A program made the position numbers and the translations under genes. From contig NZ_QARE02000021.1 of the NCBI RefSeq assembly GCF_003052515.2, forward strand, positions 38,470 to 102,469: DNA of 64,000 nucleotides, given 5' to 3'. Source of the stretch: Pseudomonas sp. RIT409 (GTDB lineage Bacteria; Pseudomonadota; Gammaproteobacteria; Pseudomonadales; Pseudomonadaceae). Below, piece by piece: positions 51,755 through 63,700 of this stretch (positions are counted from its first letter, which is position 1; each line of letters starts with the position of its first letter). The notes under the pieces are model-generated. The model had not been told where the DNA came from. It saw only the letters and a list, made by a program, of their open reading frames with translations, and did not search any database.

Positions 51755-54700
51755 TCACACCACGTGTACGCCGTTCTGTACCCATAAATGGTGGCTCGGA
51801 TCCTCCTGAGGGGTGTATTGGGTGTAATCGACACCGTCGAGCTGATGAGTGCCGTCGGCTAGCCAGCGATCGGTCATGTGCACGCTGTCTGCGCTGTTGC
51901 CTTTGATTACCAGGGTGTCGTTGTCCGAGGACGTGATGGCCAGCACATCGGCCAGGTTCAAGGTCAAGGACACGGAACTGGTGTGGTTGAGGTCGAGGAT
52001 TTCAATGTTGTGAATCCGGTTGTGCAGATCCCCCAGATTGATCGTCGCATCGCCCCCGGCCCACAGCAGGGTATCCGTGCCGGTACCACCATCCACGGAG
52101 GCGAATGACTGGTCGGCAATGATCAGCGTGTCGTTGCCCGCGCCGCCCTCCAGGGTGATCGCCCCGCCATGGGAGCCATCCAGCGTGTCGTTGTCATTGG
52201 AGCCGTGAAGCGTCTCGGTGCTGGTGGTCGTGGCAGCGACCAGCGCCGTGCCGTGGTCTTCGGTGGGGGCAATGGACATCGACAGTGCGCTGAACGACGT
52301 GCTTGCCACCGCGCTGGCCGGGTCGAGGTCGATGGTCAAGGTCGCGGTGTCGGTGGTGCCGTTCGGGTGGGTCAATTGATAAGTGAACACGTCGGCATGC
52401 CCGACGACCGCACTGGTCAGCCCGCTGTTGAGCGTGTAGGTGTAGCTGCCGTCAGCGTGCACCAGCAGCGAACCGTAGGTGCCCGTGATCGTGGTGCCGT
52501 TGTAGCCTGGGGTCACGTAGCTGCCCGCCACCAGCACACTGAGCACGGTGTAGGGCGAGCCCAGCATGTCGACGCCGCCACCCGCGGTGTCGGTCAGCAG
52601 GTTGCCCGACACGGGCGTGTAGCTGCCGACGACGAACTGATTGGTCGAGGTCGCGGTGTTTATCAGGCTGGTGTTGACCGTGCTCAGCACACCGACACCG
52701 CCCACCACGACTTTCACCTGATAGGTCCCGCTGGTCTGGCCGTCGAAGTTGATGCCGTAGTTGCCGCCGCCTAGGTTCAACAGTGAGCCACCCCCATAGG
52801 ATTTGACGAGCACGTATTGACCCGTGGCCGTATTCAGCTTGTACAGCCCGACGGTGGTCGAACCGAGCAGGCTCAGCAGGTTGCCGGCGTTCAGAACCAC
52901 GGTCAGGTTGCTGACCGTGTCGGCCGCGACGCTGGTGGTGTAGGTGCCACTGCCGCCACCCAGCAACACGCCGAAGCTGCCCAGCGAGGATTGCGTGGTG
53001 GTGACCAGGTTGGTCAAGGTGATCGCCGAATGGGCGATGTCGTTCGTTGCGTCCACCAGCGTCGCAGGGCTGGCCAGGTTGGCATCGCTCCAGACCTCGG
53101 TCGCCTGCGGGCTGTCGATGCGCACGTAGATATTGGCCGTCGCACTCAGGCCATTCGGGTGCACCAGTTGGTAGCTGAACACGTCGACCTTGCCGACGCT
53201 GCCCACGCTGCCATTGCTGGTGTAGGTGTAATGGCCGCTGGCGTCGATGGTCAGCGTACCGTACAGGCCCTGCACGGTGGTGCCGCCCCCAGCCGCCACG
53301 TAGCTGCCCGCTTTCAGGATCTGCAACACGGCGCCGTTGTCGGGACCGGTCTGGTCGACCTGACCGTTGGTGCCGACGTCGGTGATCACGTTGCCGGTCG
53401 TGACTGCCCCCGGCGTCCCGTTGAACTGGGTGAGGCTGGTGATCCCCAGTTCCAGCCTCGTGTTGACGGCGGTCAGCACGTCGACGCCAGCGTTGGAGAC
53501 GACCAGTCGATAATCGCCACTGAGCAGATCCGGCAGGTTCACGCGCACCCCTATACCCGCCAATCCGATGACGTCGAGCAGGCCGCCGTTGCCGCCGGTT
53601 CCGAGGGTGACCCAAACCCCGCTGGCACTCTTGACCTGCAGCGTGTAGTTCAGCGAGGTCAGCACGCCGACGATACTCGGCGAATTCAGGAACAGGGTCG
53701 GGTCAACGCTGGTCCCGGCGTTGACCGTGAAGCTGTAGACCTTGGACGCGCCCAGGAGCAGGGAGCCAAACGAGTCGGTGTAGGACTGCACGGTCACTGC
53801 CGGTGCGATGTTCACGGTGGCGACGGCGAGGTTGTCACTGGCGGTCACCGGCGCGTTCGCATCGATGTCCGGTGCTGTGACGCTCGCGCCTACCGAAACG
53901 TTGCCGCGGTTATCGGTGAGGCTGACCACCAGCCGTTCGCCGTTGATCTGCGCGGCGTTCAACGTGATGCTGAACACACCCGTGCCGCCGACCACCCCTG
54001 TCCCGAGGACCACCCCCGCAGACGATTTGACGGTCACCGTCGAGCCCGCTTCCCCGGTACCGCTGAGGCTCAGGCCGTCACCGCTGACCACCAGGGTGGA
54101 CGCGGCAGCCGGTGGCGTCAGGTCCGGCGCCGTCGCGGTGGCACCGACAGACACGTTACCCGCCCCGTCGGCCTGGGTCACGGTCAGCACCTCGTTGTTG
54201 ATCTGCGCGGCCGTCAAGGTCACGGAGAAGGTGCCGTTGGCCGCCACGGTGGCGGTGCCGAGTAACAGGCCCGCCGCATTGCGGACGCTGACGGTTGCGC
54301 CCGCGACCCCCGTACCGGTGACTAGCGTGCCGGTGGTGCTGACCGCCACCCCGACAGGCGCCGCCGGTGGCGTCGTGTCGGGGGCAGTGAGCGTGCCCGC
54401 GACCGAGACGTTGCCCGCGGTATCGACCAATCTGACCGTGAGCGCCTGGCCATCGAGTTGCGCGCTGTTGAGCGCCAGGCTGAACGTTCCGGTGACGCCG
54501 ATCGTGGTCGAGCCCAACAGGGCACCGTTCGGTCCGTACACGTTGACCGTGGCGCCCGCTTCGCCGACGCCGCTGAGGGTGATGCCATTGGCCGCCAGCA
54601 GCAGCGCAGTGGGTGCGGTAGGCGCGGTGACGTCGCCAGCGGTGAGTTGGGCCACAGCCGATAGGTTGCCTGCCGCGTCGCTTTGCTGGACGTTCAACAC

Positions 54701-57700
54701 CTGGCCGTTGAGTTGTGCGCTGTTCAAGGTCGCGGTGAAGGTCCCCGCGGCGTTGACCACGGCGGTGCCGAGCAGGGTCCCAGCCGCACTGGTAATTCTG
54801 ACGGTCGCGCCTGCCTCACCCGAGCCGCTGACCAGCAGGCCCGCGCCACTCAAGGTCAGGTTGCTCAGGGGGGCCGGCGCGGTGACGTCGGCGGCCGTCA
54901 GACCGGTGGCCGCAGAGACATTCCCCGACAGGTCGGCCTGAGTCACGCTCAGGACTTGCCCATTAAGTTGCGCCGCATTGAGGGCCACCGAGAAGGTGCC
55001 GTTCGAAGCCACCACGGCGGTGCCCAGGCTGACGCCGCCCGCCGTTCGCACGGTCACCGTCGCGCCGGCTTCGCCCAAACCACTGAGCACCAGCCCGGCA
55101 GTGTTGAGTGCGAGTGCAGTCGGCGCGGCGGGTGGTGTGACGTCCGGCGCTGGGACGGTCACTGTCGCCGAGACGTTATTGGCCGCGTCGGTCTGGTGCG
55201 CGCTGAGCACCTGACCGTTGAGCTGGGGCGTGGTGAGCACCAGGCTGAACATGCCATTGGCGCCGACGAGGGCGGTGCCGAGTACCGTACCGCCCGGCGC
55301 GTTGACGGTCACCGTCGCCCCCACCTCACCGCGCCCGGTCACCAGGGTGCCTGCGGCATTCACTGCTAAGTCGGTAAGGGCCGCCGGGGCCGTCGTGTCT
55401 GCCGCCACGAGTGTTGCCGGCAGCGAGACGCCGCCCAGCGACGCCGTCGCGGTGACTTGCAGGCTTTGGCCATTGGTCTGAGCGGCATTGAGCGTCACGC
55501 TGAAATGCCCGGTGCCGTCGGTGGTGGCCGTGCCGAGCAGGGCATTCCCAGGGCCGTACACGGTGATCGTGGTGCTGGCGGCGGCGTCCCCGCTCAGGAT
55601 CAGCCCGTCGGCGCTGAGCGTCAGATTCACCGGCGCACTGGGCGGCGGGGTCGTGGGCACGGTCAAGAACGCATCTGCCGAAACGTTCAGGCTGGCGTCG
55701 GTCTGAATGACCCGAAGTTGCTCATTCGGCGCGACCGTTCCCGTCAGCGTGATGAGGAACGTCCCGTCCGCCCCGACGATTGCCGAGCCGAGGGGGCCCC
55801 CCGACCCGCTCACGACCACGGTCGCGCCGACTTCGCCGCGGCCTGCCAGTTGCGTCAGGGCCGCATTGAGCGCGAGCCCCGTCACCGCATCGGGATCAGT
55901 GGTGTCAGGTGCCGTATAGGTCAGTACCGGTGACACGTTGGCCTGAGCATCCGTTGCCGTGATCGACAGCAACTCACCGTTGGTCTGCGCCGACGTGAGG
56001 GTGAGGCTGAACGTTCCATCGGCAATCGCAACACCCCGCCCGAGTTCCGCGCCGCTGGCCGAAGTGACGATCACCGTACTGCCGGCTTCGGCATGGCCGG
56101 TCAACGAGAGGCCACCGGTCAACAGCACATCGAAGGGGATCAGCGGCGGCGTCGAGTCCGGTGCCGTGACCGCTGCCGTGGGCGAAGTGTGGAGCGCCGC
56201 ATCGGTTTGCACCACGGTCAGCGACTCGCCATTCAGCTGCGCACTGGACAAGGTGACGCTGAAGGTCCCATTGGCGGCGACGGTCGAGGTGCCCAGTACG
56301 GTCCCCGACGCATCGGTCACCCTGACCGTTGCGCCGCCTTCACCATTGCCTGTCAGGGTCAGGCCGTCGGCGCTGACCGCCAGGCCGCTGACGGCAGAAG
56401 GCGTGGTGACGTCGGGCACCTGATAGGTGAGGACATCCGAGCGGTTGGTCGCGGCGTCCGTTTGCGTCAGGCTCAGGACTTCGCCGTTAAGTTGCGCGGA
56501 CGACAGGCCGACGCTGAAGGTGCCGTTGGCCGCTACCGTCGCAGTGCCCAGCACGCCACCGTTGGCACTGGTGACAGTGACTGTCGCGCCCGCTTCCCCG
56601 GTCCCGCTTAGGGTCAGGCCGTCAGCGCTCAGCAAGGTGACCACTGGCCTGTCGGGTGCAGTCCGGTCGGCAGCGATCACTGTGGCTTCGGACGACGCGT
56701 TCCCTGCGGCATCGATTTGCACCACGGACAGCACTTGCCCGTTGAGTTGTGCGGCGTTCAAGGTCACCGCAAAATTGCCGCTGGCATCGACCGTGCCAGT
56801 GCCCAGCGTGATACCTGAGGCATTGGTGATCGCCAGCCGTGCGCCTGGCTCGCCGGTCCCGCTCAGGATCAGCCCGCCGGTGTCCAGCGCCAATTGCGCG
56901 ACCGGCACGGGGGCGGTGGTGTCGGGTGCCACGACGCTGGCGGCTGTCGATGCGTTGCCCGCGGCGTCGCTGAGCACCACATTGACCTGCTCGCCGTTGT
57001 GCTGCCGGTCCGGCAGGTTGATCAGGAAACGGCCGGTGGCATCGACGGTTCCGGTGGCGATCTCAGTGCCATTCAAGGTGATGCTGACTGTCGCGCCCAC
57101 TTCGCCGGCGCCACTGATCACATCGCCCGCCGCGTTGAATTGCAGGTCCGTGGCGGCCGCTGGCGGAGTCAGGTCGGGTGCGACGACGTTGACGGGCGCG
57201 CTGATGTTTCCGGGCGGGTCGGCCTGCTGCACGCTGAGCACTTGATGATTCAATTGGGCGGCATTCAGCGTCACGCTGAAGGTGCCATTGCCCAAGACGA
57301 GCGTCGTCCCCAACAGGTTGCCACTGGCGTCCTTGACCGTCACGGTAGCGCCCGGCTCACCGCTGCCGGTCACGACCAGCCCCGTCCCGTTGATGGCGAC
57401 GTTGTTCAGAGGGTCGGGCGCCGTAGTATCCGGTGCGTTGAGCGTTGCGATCGGCGACACGTTACCGGCAACGTCGGTCTGGGTGAGGGTGAGCGGCTGT
57501 GCATTGGTCAGCGGGGTGCCCAGCACCAGCGTGAAGGTTCCGGTGCTGTTCACCGTCGCAGTGCCCAGTACGTTGCCAGCGCTGTCGGTCACCGTCACCG
57601 TGGCGCCGGCTTCGCCTTGCCCGGTCAGCGTCTGGCCGTCACTGGAGATGGCCAGTTGAGTCAGCGCCGCGGGCGCGGTGGTGTCCACTGAAGTCAGGTT

Positions 57701-60700
57701 GCCGGCCACCGAGGTGTTGCCCGCGGCGTCGGTCAAGGTCACTGACAACACTTGCCCGTTGGCCTGAGGCGTGGTGAGGGTGATGGAGAACCCGCCATCG
57801 ATGCGCACGATGCCGGTGCCCAGCAACGTTCCGGCGGTGTTGTAGACGTTGACCACCGCACCTGCTTCACCGGTACCTGACAGGAGCGTGCCATCGCGGG
57901 TCACGGCCAATGCCAATGGGGCATCGGGCGCGACGCGGTCGGGGGCGGTCAGGTCAAGGCTGGGCGACTCGTTGCCACTGGCATCGGTCTGGCTGATGTG
58001 CAAGGTCTGACCGGCAATTTGCGCGGTGGTCAGCGTGACGCTGAACGTGCCGTTGCTGCCGACCACGGCGGTGCCCAGGGTGACGCCGCCGTTCCCGGAT
58101 ACGACGACTGTCGCACCGGCCTCGCCGCGACCGGTCAAGGTCGTGCCATTGGCCGTCAACACCAGGTCGCTCAAGGCGGACGGCGGGGTGACATCGGCAG
58201 CGACATAGTCGGTGGCGATCGAGTTGATGCCGTCACTGGAGGTGGCGGTGGCGAATACCTGTTCGCCGTTGAGCTGTGCGCTGGAGAGGACGGCGGTGAA
58301 GGTGCCGTCACTGCCGACCAGCGCGGTGCCCAGCACCACGCCTGCGGCACTGCGTACGGTGACGGTGCTTCCAGCGGTGGCATTGCCGGCGAGGGTCAGG
58401 CCATCGGCGCTGAGGGACAGATTGGTCGGCGCGGGTTCTGCGAGGGCGCCGGGCGCGACGACCGAGACGCCAGGTGAGGCATTACCGGCCGTATCGGTCT
58501 GAATGACGTTGACCGCCACGCCCGCGCTGACACCTGGGGACAGGGCCAGGCTGAATTGCCCGTTGGCATCGACCGCACCGCTGCCGAGCAGGTTGCCGTT
58601 ACCGTCGCGTACCACGACAGTGGCTCCCGCTTCGCCATGCCCCGCCAGCGTCGCGCCGTCCGCCGTGATCGCCAGATCACTGACGGCCAGCGGGGCAGTG
58701 GTGTCCGCCGCCACCAGTGACGCGGCAGGCGATGGGTTGCCTGCGGCGTCGCTGGCCACGACGCTGAGGGTCTGGCCGTTGACCTGTGCGCTGCTCAGGG
58801 TGATCTGGAAGGTGCCGTTGGCGGCCGTGTTGCCGGTGCCGATGACGCTACCGGAGGCATCGCGTACCGTCACGGTGCTGCCAGGCTCGGCGCTGCCGGT
58901 CAATTGCAGCCCGGCGCCATTGAGCACCAGCGCGAAGGGGGCGTCCGGGGGTGTCAGGTCCACGGAAACCACCGTCACGGCCGTGGACACGTTGCCCGGT
59001 GGATCTTCTTGAGTGACGGTCAGCACCTGGGCATTGAGTTGGGGGGTATTGAGGGTCAGGGTGAAGGCCCCGTTGCTGGCGACCAGGCCGGTGCCCAGCA
59101 GAACGCCGTCGACGCTGCGCACCGAAACGGTCGCGCCAGGCTCGCCGTGGCCCGTGACCGTCAGGCCATCGGCATTGACCGTCACCTGAGAAAGCGCCGC
59201 AGGTGGACTGATGTCGGGGGCGGGGAAGGTCACCGACGGCGATACGTTGCCGCTGGCATCGGTCTGGCTGATGTCCAAGGTCTGGCCGTTATTCTGGGCG
59301 GGCGAGAGGGCGACGATGAAATGCCCATCGGCACCGACGATGGCCGTGCCGAGCACCGTGCCGTTGGCATCGGTGACCTTGACGGTAGCGCCGACTTCGC
59401 CGGTACCGCTTACGGCGCTGCCGTCACCGCTGACCCGCTCAACCTGTACCACGGCCGGCGGCGTGCTGTCGGTGGTCGCCAGGCTGGCGGTCGGCGATAC
59501 GTTGCCCGACGCATCGGTCAGCGTGACCTGCAACGCCGCACCGGTGGTCTGGGCGGCGGGCAGGGTCACCTGGAAGTTTCCGCTCAAATCCACGCTGCCG
59601 GTGGCGAGCACATTGCCCGCAGCGTCACGAATGGTGACGGTGGCGCCGGCTTCGCCCTGGCCGCTGACAACCGTGCCCACGGCATTGATACTCAAGCCCG
59701 TGGCGGCGGGCGGGGCGAGCAGGTCAGGGGCAATGAGGGTCAAGGGTTGCGACACGTTGCCTGCAGCATCGGTCTGGGTCGCCACCAGCACTTGCGCGTT
59801 GGTCTGCGGTGTGGACAGGGTGATAGCGAAGGTGCCGTTGCTGGCCACGGTTGCCGTCCCGAGCAGCACCCCGGCGCTGTTGGTGATGCTCACCGTCGCA
59901 CCGGCTTCGCCCCGACCGGACACCACGCTGCCCGTTCCATTGAGGGTCGCGGTGGTCAGCGCGTCCGGTGCAGTGGTGTCGTTGGCGATGACCGTGGCGA
60001 CAACCGAGCTGTGACCGGCGCCATCGCTGGCGGTGACATGCAGGGTTTCGGCGTTCAACCGGGCGAAATTCAGCCGAATGCTGAAGCGCCCGAAACTGTT
60101 GACGGTCGCGGTCTCGGCCGGGTTGCTGCCAACGACGGTCACCGTGCTGCCGGGCGTGCCCACCCCGGTCAGGGTCAGGCCGTCGGTGCTCAGGGCCAGC
60201 TCGCTTGGCGTGGCGAGCTGTGTGCCGTCAGGGCCGGCGAGGGGCACGGGTTGTGACGTGTTGCCCGTGGCATCGCTGCTGGTCACGGTCAGCGTGCTGC
60301 CATTGGCCGCCGGTGGCGTGAGGGTAATGACGAAGGTGCCGTCGGCGCCGACCGGGCCGCTGCCCACGACGGTCGCGCCGTTGCTGATGGTGACGGTCGT
60401 GCCCGGTTCCCCGGTGCCCGAGACGACGGTGCCCTGCGGGTCGATGGCCACATTGCTGACCGGTGCAGGCGGCGTGTCGTCGGGGGCAGTTACGGTGGAA
60501 GGCAGGGAGGTGTTGCTTCCGTCCGTCGCAGACACCTGCAAGGTTTCGCCGTTGTGCAAGGGGGTACTCAACGTCACCGTAAAGGTGCCGCTCGAACCCA
60601 CAGTGACTTGCCCCAGTGCCGTCCCGTCGGCGCCACGTACCACCACCACGCTGCCCGCCTGGGCCTGGCCCGACACCGTGGAACCCGTGCCGTCCACTGT

Positions 60701-63700
60701 CACGCCGGTCGGGGCAGGGGGGGCGGTGACGTCCGGCGCGGTTACTGGGCTGATAGGCGACGACAGGTTGCTCGCATCGGTCTGGCTGACGCTCAGCACC
60801 TGGCCATCCAGTTGCGGCGCGCTCAGTGTCACGCTGAACGTGCCGTTGGCCGCGACCACCGCGCTGCCCAGCACCGTGTTGCTGGCATCTCGTACCGTCA
60901 CGGTGTCACCTGCCGTGCCGATCCCGGTGACCACTGCGCCGTTGCTGCTGATGGCCACGTTGCTCAGTGCCACCGGCGCGGTGACATCAGGAGCGGTCAG
61001 CGAGGCATTGGCCGACAGGTTGTTGGCGGCATCGGTCTGGTTGACCTGCAGCACCTGGCCGTCGTTGAACACCGCGCCGAGCTGAACGGAAAAATGCCCT
61101 GTGTTGTCGACCACGGCGGTATTCAGCAATGCACCGCCCGGGCCATAAACCCTGACCGTGGCGCCGGGCTCGCCCGACCCACTGAGGGTGTCGCCTGCGC
61201 CATTGAGCACCAGAGCGCTCGGGGCAGCAGGGGCTTGCAGGTCGGGCGCAGGCACCGTCACCGGCTGGGAGGTCGAAGGGGAGCCGTCCGCCTGCACGAT
61301 GCTCAGGGTTTGCCCATTGGTTTGCGCGGCATTGAGCGTGATTTCGAATTGGCCGTTGGCGCCGACCACCGCTGAGCCCAGTATCTGGCCTTGACTGTCG
61401 GTGACGGTCACGGTGGCGCCCACTTGACCGTTGCCGGTCACCACCAGGCCGTTGGCAGACACGGTCACCGCGGTCACGGGGTCGGGCGTGGAGGTGTCGG
61501 GTGCGGTCACCGAGGCGGGCGGCGAGACGTTGCCCGCCGCATCGGCCTGGGTGACCTGCAGTACTTGGGCGTCGGTTTGTGGTGTGTCCAGGGTCAGGGA
61601 AAACTGCCCATTGTTGCCCACCTGGCCGCTGCCGATCACGTTACCCTGATCGTCGCGTACGGTCACTGTGGCTCCGGCCTCGCCAAGGCCGGTCAGCACC
61701 GAGCCCGATGCGTTCAGCGCGAGCCCGCTCACGGCCACGGGCGGCTGCGTATCCGGGGTGATGAAACTGACCGCAGGTGCGGCATTGCCGGCGCTGTCGA
61801 CGGCAGTCACCAGCAGGGTCTGGCCATTGTGCTGGGGCGTATTCAACGTGAGGCTGAAATGCCCGTCTGCACCGACGATGGCACTGCCCAATACGGTGCC
61901 GTTGGCGCCGGTCACGGTGACGCGCGACCCGACTTCGCCATCCCCGGTCAGCACCCGTCCGTCACTGCTCACGCTGATGTTCTCGGGTTGCAGCGGGCCG
62001 TCGAGGTCGGGGGCCGTCACAGGGGCGCCCGCAGAGGCATTGCCCGCTGGATCGGTGAGGACGACGGTGAGCGGCTGGCCGTTGGTCTGGGCGGTTGAAA
62101 GGTTGACCGTGAAGCTGCCAGTGACCAGCACCACGGCCGTGCCCAGTACATTGCCTTGGGCATCGGTCACGGTGACGGTCGCGCCTGCTTCACCACGTCC
62201 CGCCAAAGTGAGGCCGCTGTTGCTGACCGTCAAATCGGTGGCTTCGGCAGGCGGGGTGAGGTCCGGTGTGGTGAACGGAATGGTGACCGAACTCACGCCA
62301 TTGCCGTCGGTGGACACCACGTCGATCACTTGCCCGGCCAGTTGCGCAGGGGACAAGGTCAGGGAGAACGTGCCATTGCTGTCGGCGACAGCACTGCCGA
62401 GCAGGTTGCCGCTGGCATCTCGGACCTGGACCAACGCATTGGGCGAGGCCGTGCCCGTGAGCTGCGTTCCGTCGGCACTGAGGGCGAGGTTGTCGGGGGT
62501 GGCAGGGCCCGTGGCCGGGGCAATCACGGTGACGGGTGACGACGCATTGTTGTGTGCATCGGTCTGCGTGACGCGCACGCTGTCGCCGGCGCTGACGGGG
62601 GTGGTCAGCGTAGTCTCGAAGGTGCCATTCGCTGCGACCACTACGGTGCCCAGCGGCGTGCCGTTCTGGCTGACGATGGTGACCGTCGCCAAGGGTTCCC
62701 CATGGCCGGAAATCCGGGTGCCATCAGCGCTGATCACGAGATCGGTGACCGGTGCCGGAGGTTGTGTGTCATCGGCGGTGAACACCACGGATGCCGAAGT
62801 GTTCCCCCCAGCGTCGAGGGCACTGACGTCCAACTGCTGGCCATTGATCTGAGCGGCGTCGAGGGTCAGGGTGAAGTTGCCGTCAGCACCTGCGCGGCCT
62901 ATGCCAATGACGCGACCAGCGATGTCTCGGACGTACACCCGGGCGCCTGCTTCGGTGTGTCCGGACAGGGTCAGCCCGTCGGCGGACAGCGCCAGATTCG
63001 TCGGGGTCAGGGGGGGCGACAGGTCATAGGCCTGCACCGGGACATTAGCCGAAACGTTGCCCGCCGCATCGGTCATCGTCAGTTGCAGCACCTCACCGCC
63101 GGTTTGTGGGGGCGTGAGGGTCACGGTGAACGTGCCGTCCTGACCGACAACCGCGGTGCCGAGTACGTTGCCGTTGGCGTCGATGACTGTGGCGGTGGCG
63201 CCGACCTCACCGCGACCGGAAATCTGCGTACCGTCGCGAGCGATGGCGACGTCGGTGGGCGCGTCGGGAGGTGTCTGATCTACAGGTGTCCCAGGTTGAT
63301 CGACGTCCGGCGCCTGCGTCTGAGCACTGACCGAGGTGTTGCCGGCGGCGTCCGTGGCGCTGATCGACAACGTCTGACCGTCGCTTTGCGGCGGGTTGAG
63401 CGTCAAGGCAAAGGTCCCATCGGCAGCGGCGACTCCGCTGGCAAGGACGGTGCCGTCCGCGCCGCGCACTTGCACGGTCGCGCCGGGCTCTGCCGTGCCG
63501 GAAAGCTGCGTGCCGTCGTTGCTGACCTGCAGGTTCGTCGGAGCATCCGGCGCAGTGGTATCTGCAGCAATCACGATGCCGGGCGCGGAGGTGTTGCCCG
63601 CCGGATCCGTGGCACTCACCGACAGCGTCTGGCCATTGCTCTGCGGTGGGTTGAGCGTCAGGTTGAAGGTCCCATCGGCAGCGGCGACTCCGCTGGCAAG